Shown here: positions 27,616-36,565 of the stretch, piece after piece
How the letters are laid out: each line of letters starts with the position of its first letter
Position numbering within the stretch: the first letter of the stretch is position 1
NCBI GenBank assembly: GCA_038326655.1
Contig: JBBQKG010000013.1
Location: 13,810-77,809, forward strand
Length of the DNA stretch: 64,000 bases
Source: JBBQKG01 sp038326655
Lineage (GTDB): Bacteria; Actinomycetota; Thermoleophilia; Solirubrobacterales; JBBDJG01
Reading direction: 5' to 3'
The notes under the pieces: model-generated
The model's database searches: none
What the model saw: the letters and a program-made list of their open reading frames with translations, nothing else
Told to the model about the DNA's origin: nothing
Position numbers and translations under genes: made by a program

Positions 27616-28574
27616 GCGAGCTGTACGCCGGGGCCGACCTCGGCGGCACCAAGATCCAGGCCGTCGTGATCGGCGCGGATGGCGCGGTCGCGGGCGAGGC
27701 TCGCGAGGAGACTCCGACCGAAGGCGGACCGGAGGCGGTCACCCAGGCGGTTGCGCGGGCCGTGCGCGAGGCCGCCGCCGCGGCAGGCACCGAGCCGTCC
27801 GCGCTTGCCGCCCTCGGGGTCGGTTCGCCGGGCTCCGTCGACCAGCAGGCCGGCACGGTCGCACAGGCCTCGAACCTGCCCGGCTGGGATGCGGCGTTCC
27901 CGCTCGCCGAGCGGCTTCGCGAGGCGCTCGGGACGCGGGTCGTGATCGGCAACGACGTCAGCGTCGCAACGTGGGCCGAATTCGAGCTCGGCGCCGGGAA
28001 GCCGTATCGGTCGATCCTCGGCGTCTTCTGGGGAACCGGCGTCGGCGGGGGCTTGGTGCTCGACGGCAAACCGTGGGTCGGCCGCGGGGCCGCCGGCGAG
28101 ATCGGCCACACGGTCGTCAAGATCGGCGGCCGGCGGTGCGGGTGTGGCCGCCGCGGCTGCCTCGAGGCCTACGCCGGACGGGGTTCGATGGAGCACAAGG
28201 CACGTGCGCTCGTCGAGGATGGGGACCACACGGACCTGTTCGAGATCATGAAGAAGCGCGGCCGCACCCGTTTGACCAGCGGTGTCTGGGACCGTGCGCT
28301 CAAGCAGGACGACCATTTCGCCGCACGCCTGATCGGACAGGCGGTCGAGGCGCTCGGCGCCGGGATCGCCTCCGCTGTCAACCTGCTCGACGTCGAGGCG
28401 GTCGTGATCGGAGGTGGGCTCGGCACGCGGCTCGGCGAGCCATACGTGGAGCGGATCCGCGAGGCGATGATGTTGCACGTGTTCGTCGACTCGAGGCCCC
28501 CCGAGATCCTGCTGGTGGCGCTCGGCGACCTCGGCGGCGCGGTCGGGGCGGCGCTGCTCGCGCGCGGGGCCTAG
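27612..28574 (+). CDS. ROK-family glucokinase, 320 aa
   Basis: N-terminal phosphate-binding motif AGADLGGTKIQAVVIG, sugar-binding GNDVSVATWAEFELGAG, and the ROK zinc motif with H in GEIGHTVVK followed by CGCGRRGCLEAY. No DNA-binding domain is present, so it is a kinase, not a ROK repressor. It would phosphorylate glucose (ATP- or polyphosphate-dependent) to feed zwf and the PGI half of the fusion protein. Last gene of the operon; ends 23 bases from the convergent GH15 gene. Confidence 0.88.
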   Translation: MSELYAGADLGGTKIQAVVIGADGAVAGEAREETPTEGGPEAVTQAVARAVREAAAAAGTEPSALAALGVGSPGSVDQQAGTVAQASNLPGWDAAFPLAERLREALGTRVVIGNDVSVATWAEFELGAGKPYRSILGVFWGTGVGGGLVLDGKPWVGRGAAGEIGHTVVKIGGRRCGCGRRGCLEAYAGRGSMEHKARALVEDGDHTDLFEIMKKRGRTRLTSGVWDRALKQDDHFAARLIGQAVEALGAGIASAVNLLDVEAVVIGGGLGTRLGEPYVERIREAMMLHVFVDSRPPEILLVALGDLGGAVGAALLARGA

Positions 28575-28597
28575 AAGACGACCCGGCCGCCGCGGCG

Positions 28598-30490
28598 TTA
28601 CTCCGGGACGTCGCCGGCGACGTCCGTGCGGACCTTGTCGATCTCCCAGGCAGCCGTGATCAGGCCGATGTGGCTGAAGGCCTGGGGGAAGTTCCCGAGC
28701 AGCTCGTCGTTTGCCGTGTCGACTTCCTCGGCGAGCAGACCGAGGTCGTTCGCGTACGAGGCGAGCTTGTCGAAGAGTGCCTCGGCGCGGTCGATCTCGC
28801 CGGCCCGCGCGAGCGCCGACACGAGCCAGAACGAGCAGATCACGAAGCTCCCCTCCTCGCCCTCTAGGCCGTCCGCGTTGAGCCCCTCCTGGTTGCGGTA
28901 GCGCAGCACGAGGTCGTCCTCGGTGAGGTCCCGGGCGATCGCGTCGATCGTCGAGTGCATGCGCTCGTCGGTGGCCGGGAGGAAGCCCAGCAGCGGCATC
29001 AGCAGCGCGGCCGCGTCGAGCTCGTCGGAGTCGAACGCCTGCGCGTAGGCCTGCCGCTTCTCGCTCCACCCTCGCTCGAGCACGGCGGCGCGGACGCGGT
29101 CGCGCTCGGCGGCCCACTCGGCGGCCTTCGCACCGTGCTCCCCGAGCAGCGGGGCGAGCTTCACCGCGCGGTCGAGCGCGGTCCAGCACAGCACCTTCGA
29201 GGAGAGGTGGTGCTGCGGCTCGCCGCGCATCTCCCACATCCCCGCGTCGCGGCCCTTCCAGCCCTCGGCGGCTGCGTGCGCGAGCTCGGCGATGAACTCC
29301 TGGATCTCGGGATGCAGCTCGCCGAGCCGCTCGTGGTAGAGCCACAGGGCCTCGAGCAGCTCTCCGTAGACGTCGAGCTGGGTCTGGCCCCAGGCGCCGT
29401 TGCCGACCCGCACGGGCCGCGAGTCGCGCCACCCGGGGAGGTGGTCGAGCTCGCGCTCGGTGAGGTCGTGCTCGCCGCCGATCCCGTACATGATCTGGAG
29501 CGAGCCGCCCTGGACGCGGCCGCCCGCGGAGCTGGTCATGAACGAGACGAAGTTCTCGGCCTCGTCGGAGCAGGCGCCGATGTATAGGGCCTGCAGCGTG
29601 AGGCTGGCGTCGCGGATCCACGAGAAGCGGTAGTCCCAGTTGCGCTCGCCGCCGGTGTCCTCGGGAAGCGAGGTGGTGGCGGCCGCGACGATCGCGCCGG
29701 TGGGGCGGTAGGTGAGGCCCTTGAGGACGCGCGAGCTGAAGCGCACGAGCTCCCTGTGCGGGCTGTCGTAGATGTCGTGCTCGCTCTCCCAGGAGCGCCA
29801 GCCCTCGACCGTGTCCTCGACCCGGGCGGCGACGGCGCTCGGCGGAGTCGGCTCCGGCGTGTCGTCCTCGACCGCGGACCAGCGCAGCGCGAAGCCGGCC
29901 TGCTGGCCCTCCACGACCGTGAACGAAGCGCGCATCGTGGAGGCGGAGATCTCGACCGGCACGCCGGCCGCGACCGCGATCCGGCAGGGGCCGCCGAACG
30001 TGCGACCGCCGTCGGGCGTGCGGCGGAAGAGCGGGCGGACAAGCCCATACTCGGGGCGGGGGGCGAGCTCCAGCTCGAGCGCCACCGTGCCCGATACGCC
30101 CTCGACGATACGGAGAAGCTCGTGCGGAACGCTCAGGCCCAGCTCGTGATGGCGCTGGCCCAGGGCGAACGCCATCGCGTCGGTCAGCTTCGCGACGCCG
30201 GTGTCGGTGGTGAAGGTCGTTTCCAGGACGAGCGAGCCGGGGAGGTAGCGCCGCCGGGTCTCGAACGCGCCGGCGGGGCGGATCGAGAAGTGGCCCGCGT
30301 CTGCGCCCAGCAGGCGCGCGAACAGCGCCGGGCTGTCGTAGCGGGGCAGGCAGAGCCAGTCGACGGATCCCTCGCGGCTGACGAGCGCGGCCGAGTTGCA
30401 GTCCGAGAGCAGCCCGTAGTCGGCGATCGGGATGGATTGCGAAGGGGACGCGGCTTGCGCGGTGTCGGTCGTCATCCTCGAACTGGGCAT
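28598..30490 (-). CDS. Glycoside hydrolase family 15 protein (glucoamylase/trehalase-like), 630 aa
   Basis: An N-terminal beta-sandwich (about residues 20-240) with IADYGLLSDCNSAALVSREG, followed by an (alpha/alpha)6 barrel with NWDYRFSWIRDASLTLQAL, the active-site region GMWEMRGEPQHHLSSKV and DELDAAALLMPLLGF. GH15 members of this layout act on trehalose or alpha-glucans. There is no signal peptide, so the enzyme is cytoplasmic. ATG 30490 is chosen because GGAGG lies 9 bases upstream; ATG 30475 is possible. Released glucose would feed the neighbouring glucokinase. Confidence 0.9.
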   Translation of the reverse strand: MPSSRMTTDTAQAASPSQSIPIADYGLLSDCNSAALVSREGSVDWLCLPRYDSPALFARLLGADAGHFSIRPAGAFETRRRYLPGSLVLETTFTTDTGVAKLTDAMAFALGQRHHELGLSVPHELLRIVEGVSGTVALELELAPRPEYGLVRPLFRRTPDGGRTFGGPCRIAVAAGVPVEISASTMRASFTVVEGQQAGFALRWSAVEDDTPEPTPPSAVAARVEDTVEGWRSWESEHDIYDSPHRELVRFSSRVLKGLTYRPTGAIVAAATTSLPEDTGGERNWDYRFSWIRDASLTLQALYIGACSDEAENFVSFMTSSAGGRVQGGSLQIMYGIGGEHDLTERELDHLPGWRDSRPVRVGNGAWGQTQLDVYGELLEALWLYHERLGELHPEIQEFIAELAHAAAEGWKGRDAGMWEMRGEPQHHLSSKVLCWTALDRAVKLAPLLGEHGAKAAEWAAERDRVRAAVLERGWSEKRQAYAQAFDSDELDAAALLMPLLGFLPATDERMHSTIDAIARDLTEDDLVLRYRNQEGLNADGLEGEEGSFVICSFWLVSALARAGEIDRAEALFDKLASYANDLGLLAEEVDTANDELLGNFPQAFSHIGLITAAWEIDKVRTDVAGDVPE

Positions 30491-30565
30491 TAACCCATAC
30501 CTCCGTCTCGCCGGCCGGCTGTCGGGGGTCAGTTACGCGGCGGGGATTTTCGTTACAACAGACCC

Positions 30566-31414
30566 GTGAGGTTGAGGTCATCCGAGCTGGAGGCGACTTT
30601 CGAGCCGCGCGCAGGCATGGCGGGACGCTCGCTGCGCGATCGTCGCGAGGAGCTCCTGGCCGTCGACGGCATCCCGCTGCTCTACCCCTGGGCGAACAGG
30701 CTGGCGGGGTTCGAGTACGAGGCGCTGAGCAAGCGCGTGGAGCTGGACCGCGAGTCGCCGCTCCTGGAGCTGGACCAGAACGGTCTTCCGATCCACGGGC
30801 TGCTGCGGGCCTGGACCGAGTGGGAGGTGCTCGGCCATGACGATCAAAGGCTGGAGGTGAGCCTCGACTTCGGAGTGCAACCGCGCCTGCTCGCTGCATT
30901 CCCCTTCCCGCACGAACTGCGATTTGAGGCGCGGCTCGAGGGAGCGCGGCTCGTCCTGACCACGACCGTGAACGCCAACCAGGGCTCCGCAGTACCCATC
31001 TCCTTCGGCTACCACCCGTACTTCACGCTGCCCGGCGTCCCGCGGGAGGAGTGGCAGATCGAGGTGCCGGTGCGCGAGTCGCTCGTGCTCGACGACCGGA
31101 TGATCCCGACCGGCGAGCGCGAGCCGGTGCGCGGGCTCGACGGCCCGCTCGACGGGCGCAGCTTCGACGACGGCTTTGCGTCCGTCGACCACGGGCGTCC
31201 GTTCGCCGTGGCGGGAGGCGACCGGCGGATCGAAGTGCGCTTCGACGAGTGCTTCCCGTTCGCCCAGGCCTACTCGCCGCCCGGCGCGCAGTTCATCTGC
31301 TTCGAGCCGATGACGGCTCCCACGAACGCGTTGCGCAGCGGCCGGGACCTGCCGGTCGTGGCGGCGGGCGAGACGTATCGCGCAAGTTGGTCTGTAACCG
31401 TCACGAACCCCTGA
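30566..31414 (+). CDS. Aldose 1-epimerase (mutarotase) family, 282 aa
   Basis: Contains LLYPWANRLAGFEYE, the catalytic His in NGLPIHGLLR, the second His region PISFGYHPYFTLPG and FICFEPMTAPTNAL, the usual galactose-mutarotase blocks. It would interconvert alpha and beta sugar anomers. Start GTG 30566. It is divergent from the GH15 gene with only 75 bases between, and supplies the correct glucose anomer for the kinase or dehydrogenases. Confidence 0.87.
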   Translation: MRLRSSELEATFEPRAGMAGRSLRDRREELLAVDGIPLLYPWANRLAGFEYEALSKRVELDRESPLLELDQNGLPIHGLLRAWTEWEVLGHDDQRLEVSLDFGVQPRLLAAFPFPHELRFEARLEGARLVLTTTVNANQGSAVPISFGYHPYFTLPGVPREEWQIEVPVRESLVLDDRMIPTGEREPVRGLDGPLDGRSFDDGFASVDHGRPFAVAGGDRRIEVRFDECFPFAQAYSPPGAQFICFEPMTAPTNALRSGRDLPVVAAGETYRASWSVTVTNP

Positions 31415-31483
31415 CCTTCGGCGCACCTCCCGCGCACCGCGCCCGGCCAAACTCGCCGAGTGATGAATCCACCCTCGGTATAG

Positions 31484-32395
31484 ATGTCGAATTCAGATCT
31501 CGCGATTGCGGCGCTGGCCGATCGCCAGCATGGCGCGGTTGCGCGCCGGCAGCTGCTCGACGGCGGGGTCAGCCGGTGCGCGATCGAGCGCAGGATCGCC
31601 CAGGGGCGGCTGCGGCTCGTCCATCACGGCGTCTACGCGGTCGGGCATCCTCACCTGACCTCCGATGGGCGATGGATGGCGGCGGTGCTCGCGTGCGGTC
31701 CGGATGCGGTGCTGAGCCATCGCGCGGCTGCGGCGCTGTGGCTCCTGCGGCCGTCCAAGCAACTCGAGCTGACCGTGCCGGCTGCCCGCCGCCGCCCATC
31801 CATCACCCTGCACCGCATGGCGGTCGCCGACGACGAGGTCACCGAGATCCGCCGCATCCCTGTCACGACCGTGCCGCGCACGCTGTTCGACCTGGCCGCC
31901 GTGCTGCCGGCTCATCAGCTCGAACGCGCGATCAACGAAGCGGAGATCCAGCGCCTCGCCGATTCCCTTTCCCTGCCCGCCCTGCTGGCGCGCTACCCCG
32001 GCCGCCGCGGAGTCCGGACTCTCCGCGCGATCCTCGGCGAAGGCACGAGGCGCACCCGCAGCGAGCTCGAGGCGCGGTTCCTGGCGTTCCTGAGGCGGGC
32101 CGGGCTGCCGCTCCCCGAAGCAAACGCCCATCTGCTCGTCGACGGCGCCTGGGTCGAGTGCGACTGCGTCTGGCGAGACCGGCGCCTGGTGGTCGAGCTC
32201 GACGGGCATGCGACGCACGGCACCACCGCCGCGTTCGAGCGCGACCGCGACCGCGCCCGGTCCCTGCACGTCCACGGGTGGCGCACGGTCCGCGTCACCT
32301 GGCGACAGTTGAGCGACGAACCGGAGGCACCGGCGGTTGATCTGCGGGCGCTCCTTCGCCGAGCGCCACCACTCGACTTCGTTACCCAACCCTGA
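31484..32395 (+). CDS. AbiEi-like/DUF559 domain protein, 303 aa
   Basis: The N-terminal half (residues 1-90) is an AbiEi_4-type winged-helix (AALADRQHGAVARRQLLDGG, VYAVGHP), and the C-terminal half is a DUF559/Vsr-like PD-(D/E)xK fold (RTRSELEARFLAFL, D in ECDCVWRDRRLVVELDG, GWRTVRVTWRQL). Acidic catalytic positions appear intact. Such orphan genes are abundant in high-GC actinobacteria and usually lack the AbiEii toxin partner; none is adjacent. Role unknown: nuclease, regulator or defence relic are all possible. Confidence 0.8.
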   Translation: MSNSDLAIAALADRQHGAVARRQLLDGGVSRCAIERRIAQGRLRLVHHGVYAVGHPHLTSDGRWMAAVLACGPDAVLSHRAAAALWLLRPSKQLELTVPAARRRPSITLHRMAVADDEVTEIRRIPVTTVPRTLFDLAAVLPAHQLERAINEAEIQRLADSLSLPALLARYPGRRGVRTLRAILGEGTRRTRSELEARFLAFLRRAGLPLPEANAHLLVDGAWVECDCVWRDRRLVVELDGHATHGTTAAFERDRDRARSLHVHGWRTVRVTWRQLSDEPEAPAVDLRALLRRAPPLDFVTQP

Positions 32396-32399
32396 GAAG

Positions 32400-34691
32400 A
32401 TGGGCGCCTTGACCGCCTCGACCCACTACCGCACGTGCCCTCTGTGCGAGGCGACCTGCGGCCTCGAGATCGAGACCGAGGGCGAGCACGTCACCTCGAT
32501 CAGGGGAGACGAGCAGGACGCGTTCTCCAAGGGCTTTCTCTGTCCGAAGGCCTATTCGCTGAAGGAGCTGCACGACGATCCCGACCGGCTTCGTGCGCCG
32601 CTCCTGAGCCGGCCCGACGGGAGCTTCGAGGAGGTCGGCTGGGACGAGGCGTTCGCGGCGGTCGATCGCGGGTTTGCGCCGATCCTCGACCAGCACGGGC
32701 GCGATGCCGTGGCGGTCTACCTCGGCAACCCGACGGCGCACGACTACGCGGCGCTGCTCTACGGCCGCGCGGCGTTCCGCACGCTCGGCAGCAAGAACGT
32801 CTACACGGCCAGCACCGTCGACCAGATGCCGAAGCAGGTCTCCGCCGGCCTCATGTTCGGCACCGCGCTGAGCGTGCCGGTGCCCGACGTCGACCGCTGC
32901 TCGTACCTCCTGATGCTCGGCGCCAACCCGCTCGTGTCGAATGGCAGCCTCATGACCGCGCCGGACATGCGGGGCCGCCTGCGCGCGCTGCGCGCGCGGG
33001 GCGGACGCCTGGTCGTGATCGACCCGCGCCGCACCCGCACGGCCGAGGAGGCCGACGAGCACCACTTCATCCGCCCGGGCACCGACGCGCACTTCCTGAT
33101 CGCGCTCGTGCACGTGATCCTCGCCGAGGGCCTCGACGCGCCCGGCCGGCTGGCCGAACACGCCAACGGCCTCGAGGAGATCGGCAAGCTCGCGGAGGGC
33201 TTCACGCCCGAGCGCGTGAGCGACGCCTGCGGGATTCCCGCAGATGACATCCGGCGGATCGCGCGGGAGCTCGCGGGCACGAGCCCGGCCGCTTGCTACG
33301 CCCGGATCGGCACGTGCACGCAGGAATTCGGCACGCTCGCAAGCTGGCTCGTGGACGTCCTCAACATCATCACCGGCAACCTCGACCGGCCCGGCGGCGC
33401 GATGTTCACGCGCGCGGCCGCCGGTGCCCGGAACACGGCCGGCAAGCCCGGCAGCGGGCGCGGCTTCCGGCTTGGCCGCTGGCAGAGCCGCGTGCGCGGG
33501 CTGCCGGAGGCGTTCGGCGAGCTTCCCGTGGCCGCGCTTGCGGAGGAGATCGAGACCCCGGGCGACGGGCAGGTGCGAGGGCTCCTCACGTACGCGGGTA
33601 ACCCGGCGCGCTCGACGCCCAACAGCGGGCGTCTCGAGCGGGCACTCGGGCAGCTCGACTTCATGGTCTCGATCGACATCTACCTCAACGAGACCACCCG
33701 CCACGCCGATGTGATCCTCCCGGGAAGCTCGCCCCTCGAGCGCTCCCATTACGACCTCGGGCTCTACCAGCTCGCCGTACGCAACGTCGCCAACTATTCG
33801 GCGCCGATCTTCGCGGCGGCCACCGGCCGCCCGAGCGACTGGCAGATCCTGCTGCGACTCGCCGGCATCTTCGGCGGCCAGGGGCCGGCAGCCGACCTCG
33901 AGGCGCTCGACGCCTTCGTCGCGGCGGCGGCGGTCGCCGAGGCGGCGAAGGACGGCCAGGGCCCGCTGGCCGGCCGCGCTCCGGAAGAGGTGCTCGCCGC
34001 GCTCGAGCCGCGCCGCGGCCCCGAGCGCCTGCTCGACCTGCTGCTCCGCGCCGGCCCGTATGGCGACGGCCTCGAGCAAAACGGCGGGCTGTCGCTCCGG
34101 AAGCTCGAACAGAGCCCGCACGGCATCGACCTCGGACCGCTCGAGCCACGCATCCCCGATGTCCTGCGCACCGCCTCCGGTCGGATCGAGGTCGCACCGC
34201 CGGAGATCAGCGGGGACGTCGAGCGGCTGCGCGCCAACCTCGCGCCCGCGAACGGGTCGATCGTGCTGATCGGCCGGCGCGAGCTTCGCTCCAACAACTC
34301 GTGGATGCACAACCTCAACGTGCTCGTGAAGGGCAAGGAACGCTGCACCATGCACGTGCATCCCGACACCGCGCAGCGGCTCGGCCTCGTCGACGGCGAG
34401 CGCGCGCATGTGCGTTCCCGCGTGGGCGAGGTCGACGTGCCCGTCGTGGTGACGGACGCGATCATGCCCGGCGTCGTGAGCATCCCGCACGGCTGGGGCC
34501 ACGACGCTCCGGGCACCCGCCTGACCGTCGCCGCGACCAAGCCGGGCGTGAACAGCAACCTGCTCACCGACGAGGACGTCGTCGAGCCGATCTCCGGCAA
34601 CGCGGTGCTGAACGGCATTCCGGTGAGCGTCGAGCCGGCCCTAGAGGGTCACGAGCTCGAAGACGAGCGCTCCGTGCTCGACGCGCGCTAG
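32400..34691 (+). CDS. Molybdopterin oxidoreductase, formate dehydrogenase/nitrate reductase-like, 763 aa
   Basis: An N-terminal [4Fe-4S] site C13-x2-C16-x3-C20-x27-C48 (CPLCEATCG then FLCPK) and molybdopterin domains (VSNGSLMTAPDM, ITGNLDRPGGAM, HADVILPGSSPLERSHYDLG) define the DMSO-reductase superfamily. The C-terminal dinucleotide-binding domain starts near RELRSNNSWMHNL. There is no Tat signal, so it is cytoplasmic. No Fe-S or quinone subunit accompanies it, so the electron partner is unknown. It overlaps the convergent phosphoesterase by 51 bases. Confidence 0.87.
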   Translation: MGALTASTHYRTCPLCEATCGLEIETEGEHVTSIRGDEQDAFSKGFLCPKAYSLKELHDDPDRLRAPLLSRPDGSFEEVGWDEAFAAVDRGFAPILDQHGRDAVAVYLGNPTAHDYAALLYGRAAFRTLGSKNVYTASTVDQMPKQVSAGLMFGTALSVPVPDVDRCSYLLMLGANPLVSNGSLMTAPDMRGRLRALRARGGRLVVIDPRRTRTAEEADEHHFIRPGTDAHFLIALVHVILAEGLDAPGRLAEHANGLEEIGKLAEGFTPERVSDACGIPADDIRRIARELAGTSPAACYARIGTCTQEFGTLASWLVDVLNIITGNLDRPGGAMFTRAAAGARNTAGKPGSGRGFRLGRWQSRVRGLPEAFGELPVAALAEEIETPGDGQVRGLLTYAGNPARSTPNSGRLERALGQLDFMVSIDIYLNETTRHADVILPGSSPLERSHYDLGLYQLAVRNVANYSAPIFAAATGRPSDWQILLRLAGIFGGQGPAADLEALDAFVAAAAVAEAAKDGQGPLAGRAPEEVLAALEPRRGPERLLDLLLRAGPYGDGLEQNGGLSLRKLEQSPHGIDLGPLEPRIPDVLRTASGRIEVAPPEISGDVERLRANLAPANGSIVLIGRRELRSNNSWMHNLNVLVKGKERCTMHVHPDTAQRLGLVDGERAHVRSRVGEVDVPVVVTDAIMPGVVSIPHGWGHDAPGTRLTVAATKPGVNSNLLTDEDVVEPISGNAVLNGIPVSVEPALEGHELEDERSVLDAR

Positions 34692-35129
34692 GCCCATCGA
34701 GTGGTGCGGCGCCCGCCGCCGCTCGGTCGGACTCCCCGGGTTGAAGATCTGAAAGCCCCCCCGCTGCTCGTGCAGCGGCAGGTGCGAGTGCCCGAACACG
34801 ACCGCGCGGGCCTCCGGAAAGCGCAGCCGCATCCGCTCGAGCCGCCGGGTGCGCGGCCCCGCGTCGTGGACGACGGCGAGCTTGGGGCCGCCGGCGTCGA
34901 TCACTCGCTCCGCCGGTAGCCGGCGGCGCAGCTCCGGGGCGTCGACGTTCCCGAGCACCGCCGCGACCGGAGGCCCGATCGCCTCGACCTCGGCAAGCGC
35001 GGCCTCGGTCATGACGTCTCCCGCATGCACGATCAGGTCGCACGTCGCGAGCCGCTCGACGCACGCGGGTGGGAGCGCGCGCCGGCCCGTGCCGGTCATG
35101 TGGGTGTCGGCGATCAGGCCCAGGAGCAT
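34641..35129 (-). CDS. YfcE/MJ0936-type metallophosphoesterase, 162 aa
   Basis: Metal-ligand motifs GLIADTH (D8, H10), VHAGDV, LGNVD and VVFGHSH are complete, and the protein ends with the family's FNPGSP segment. Length is typical of small phosphodiesterases of the YfcE/MJ0936 family. Start ATG 35129. It follows the histidine kinase by 11 bases on the same strand, so it may be co-transcribed with the two-component system. Its 3' end overlaps the coding sequence of the opposite molybdoenzyme. Confidence 0.85.
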   Translation of the reverse strand: MLLGLIADTHMTGTGRRALPPACVERLATCDLIVHAGDVMTEAALAEVEAIGPPVAAVLGNVDAPELRRRLPAERVIDAGGPKLAVVHDAGPRTRRLERMRLRFPEARAVVFGHSHLPLHEQRGGFQIFNPGSPTERRRAPHHSMGLARVEHGALVFELVTL

Positions 35130-35140
35130 CGGGACTTCGT

Positions 35141-36565
35141 CTAAGCGGGCTGGCGGGCGCGTGGCGCCGGGCGGTCGTCCGGCTCGGCGCTTCCGATCGG
35201 CACCGCCGGGATCCGCAGCCTGAGCAGCGCACCCTCGCCCTCGGCGCTCTCCGCGACGACGTCGCCGCCGTGGGACGCCGCCACCATGCGGACGATCGCG
35301 AGGCCGAGGCCCGAGCCCGGCAGGCTGCGGGCGGTCGGCGCGCGGTAGAAGCGGTCGAACACGAACGGCAGGTCGGAGTCGTCGATCCCCGGGCCGTGGT
35401 CGCGCACGGTCACCTCGCCGTCGCGCACCGTGACCTCGATCTCCCCGTCGGTCTCGCTCCACTTCGCCGCGTTGTCGAGCAGGTTCGTGACGGCGCGGTC
35501 GAGCCGGGCGTAGACCCCGACCACGAGGGTTGGGTGCAGCTCGGTCTCGAAGCGCTTGTCGGGCCCGCGACGGCGCGCCCTTTCGACGGCGTCCCGGACC
35601 AGCAGGTCGAGTCGAACGTCCTGGGTGACCTCGGCCGGCTCGTCGCCGCGCGCGAGGTCGACCAGGTCCGTGACCAGCACCGTCAGCTCGTCGAGCTGTG
35701 CGACCACGTCGTGGAGCAGCCGCGTGCGGTCGTCGGGAGAGAGCGCGTGTGCCTCGCCGAGCACCTCCACGTTCGTGCGCAGGCTGGTGAGCGGCGTGCG
35801 CAGCTCGTGGGACGCATCCGCGACCAGCTGGCGCTGCGCGCGCTGCGACTCGTCGAGGGCCTCGAGCATCGTGTTGAAGCTCGTCCCGAGGCGGCTCAGC
35901 TCGTCCGTTCCGTCGGTGTCGATGCGGCGGCTGAGGTCGCGTGTGCGCGCGACGTGCTCGGCTGCCGCAGTCAGCGTCCGAACCGGTCGAAGCGCAGCCC
36001 GCGCGACAAGCCATCCGAGCCAGACCGCGATTGCGATGCCGCCGAAGCTCACGAGCAGGAGTGCCAGCGTGAGGCGGCCGAGCGTGCGGTCGACCTGCTC
36101 GAGCGTCGTCACGCCCTGGACCGCCTCGCCACCCTGGAGCTGGGAGGTGTAGACCCGTGCGTGGACGCCCCCGATCGTCGCGTCGCGGAAGAACGCCGGG
36201 CGGTCTCCCGACGCGACCTCAAGCGTCTGCTGGTCCGTGGGCAGGCTGACATGCGCTTCGCGTGGCTGGATCACCGTGCCGTCGAGGCGCACGATCTGCG
36301 CATAGCCCTCGGCCCCTCCGAGCGGAGTTGGCGGCAACACCAGCACGCTGCGGCCCGTGAGCGGGTCGGACACCTCGCTCGGAGGCCGGACCTCGGAGAC
36401 GAGGTTCCGGAGCTGGTCGTCGACCTGGCCCCGAAGCTGGTTGCGCACGACGAGATAGACGATCCCCGACGAGACGATCACCGCGACTGCCACGGCCGTG
36501 GCAGCCAGCAGCACGAGCCGGTCGCGGAACGACATCAGGTGGATGCGCCTGCGAAGTGAGCTCAT
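35141..36565 (-). CDS. Sensor histidine kinase, MprB-like, 474 aa
   Basis: Two transmembrane helices (about 17-40 and 165-189) flank an extracytoplasmic sensor domain of about 120 residues; then HAMP (190-242), the phosphoacceptor His253 in ADASHELRTPLTSL, and an ATPase domain with NLLDNAAKWSE, DHGPGIDDSDLPFVFDRF and GSGLGLAIVRMVAAS. The layout matches actinobacterial MprB/envelope-stress kinases. It overlaps the response-regulator stop by 4 bases, so the pair is co-translated. The signal is unknown. Confidence 0.92.
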   Translation of the reverse strand: MSSLRRRIHLMSFRDRLVLLAATAVAVAVIVSSGIVYLVVRNQLRGQVDDQLRNLVSEVRPPSEVSDPLTGRSVLVLPPTPLGGAEGYAQIVRLDGTVIQPREAHVSLPTDQQTLEVASGDRPAFFRDATIGGVHARVYTSQLQGGEAVQGVTTLEQVDRTLGRLTLALLLVSFGGIAIAVWLGWLVARAALRPVRTLTAAAEHVARTRDLSRRIDTDGTDELSRLGTSFNTMLEALDESQRAQRQLVADASHELRTPLTSLRTNVEVLGEAHALSPDDRTRLLHDVVAQLDELTVLVTDLVDLARGDEPAEVTQDVRLDLLVRDAVERARRRGPDKRFETELHPTLVVGVYARLDRAVTNLLDNAAKWSETDGEIEVTVRDGEVTVRDHGPGIDDSDLPFVFDRFYRAPTARSLPGSGLGLAIVRMVAASHGGDVVAESAEGEGALLRLRIPAVPIGSAEPDDRPAPRARQPA

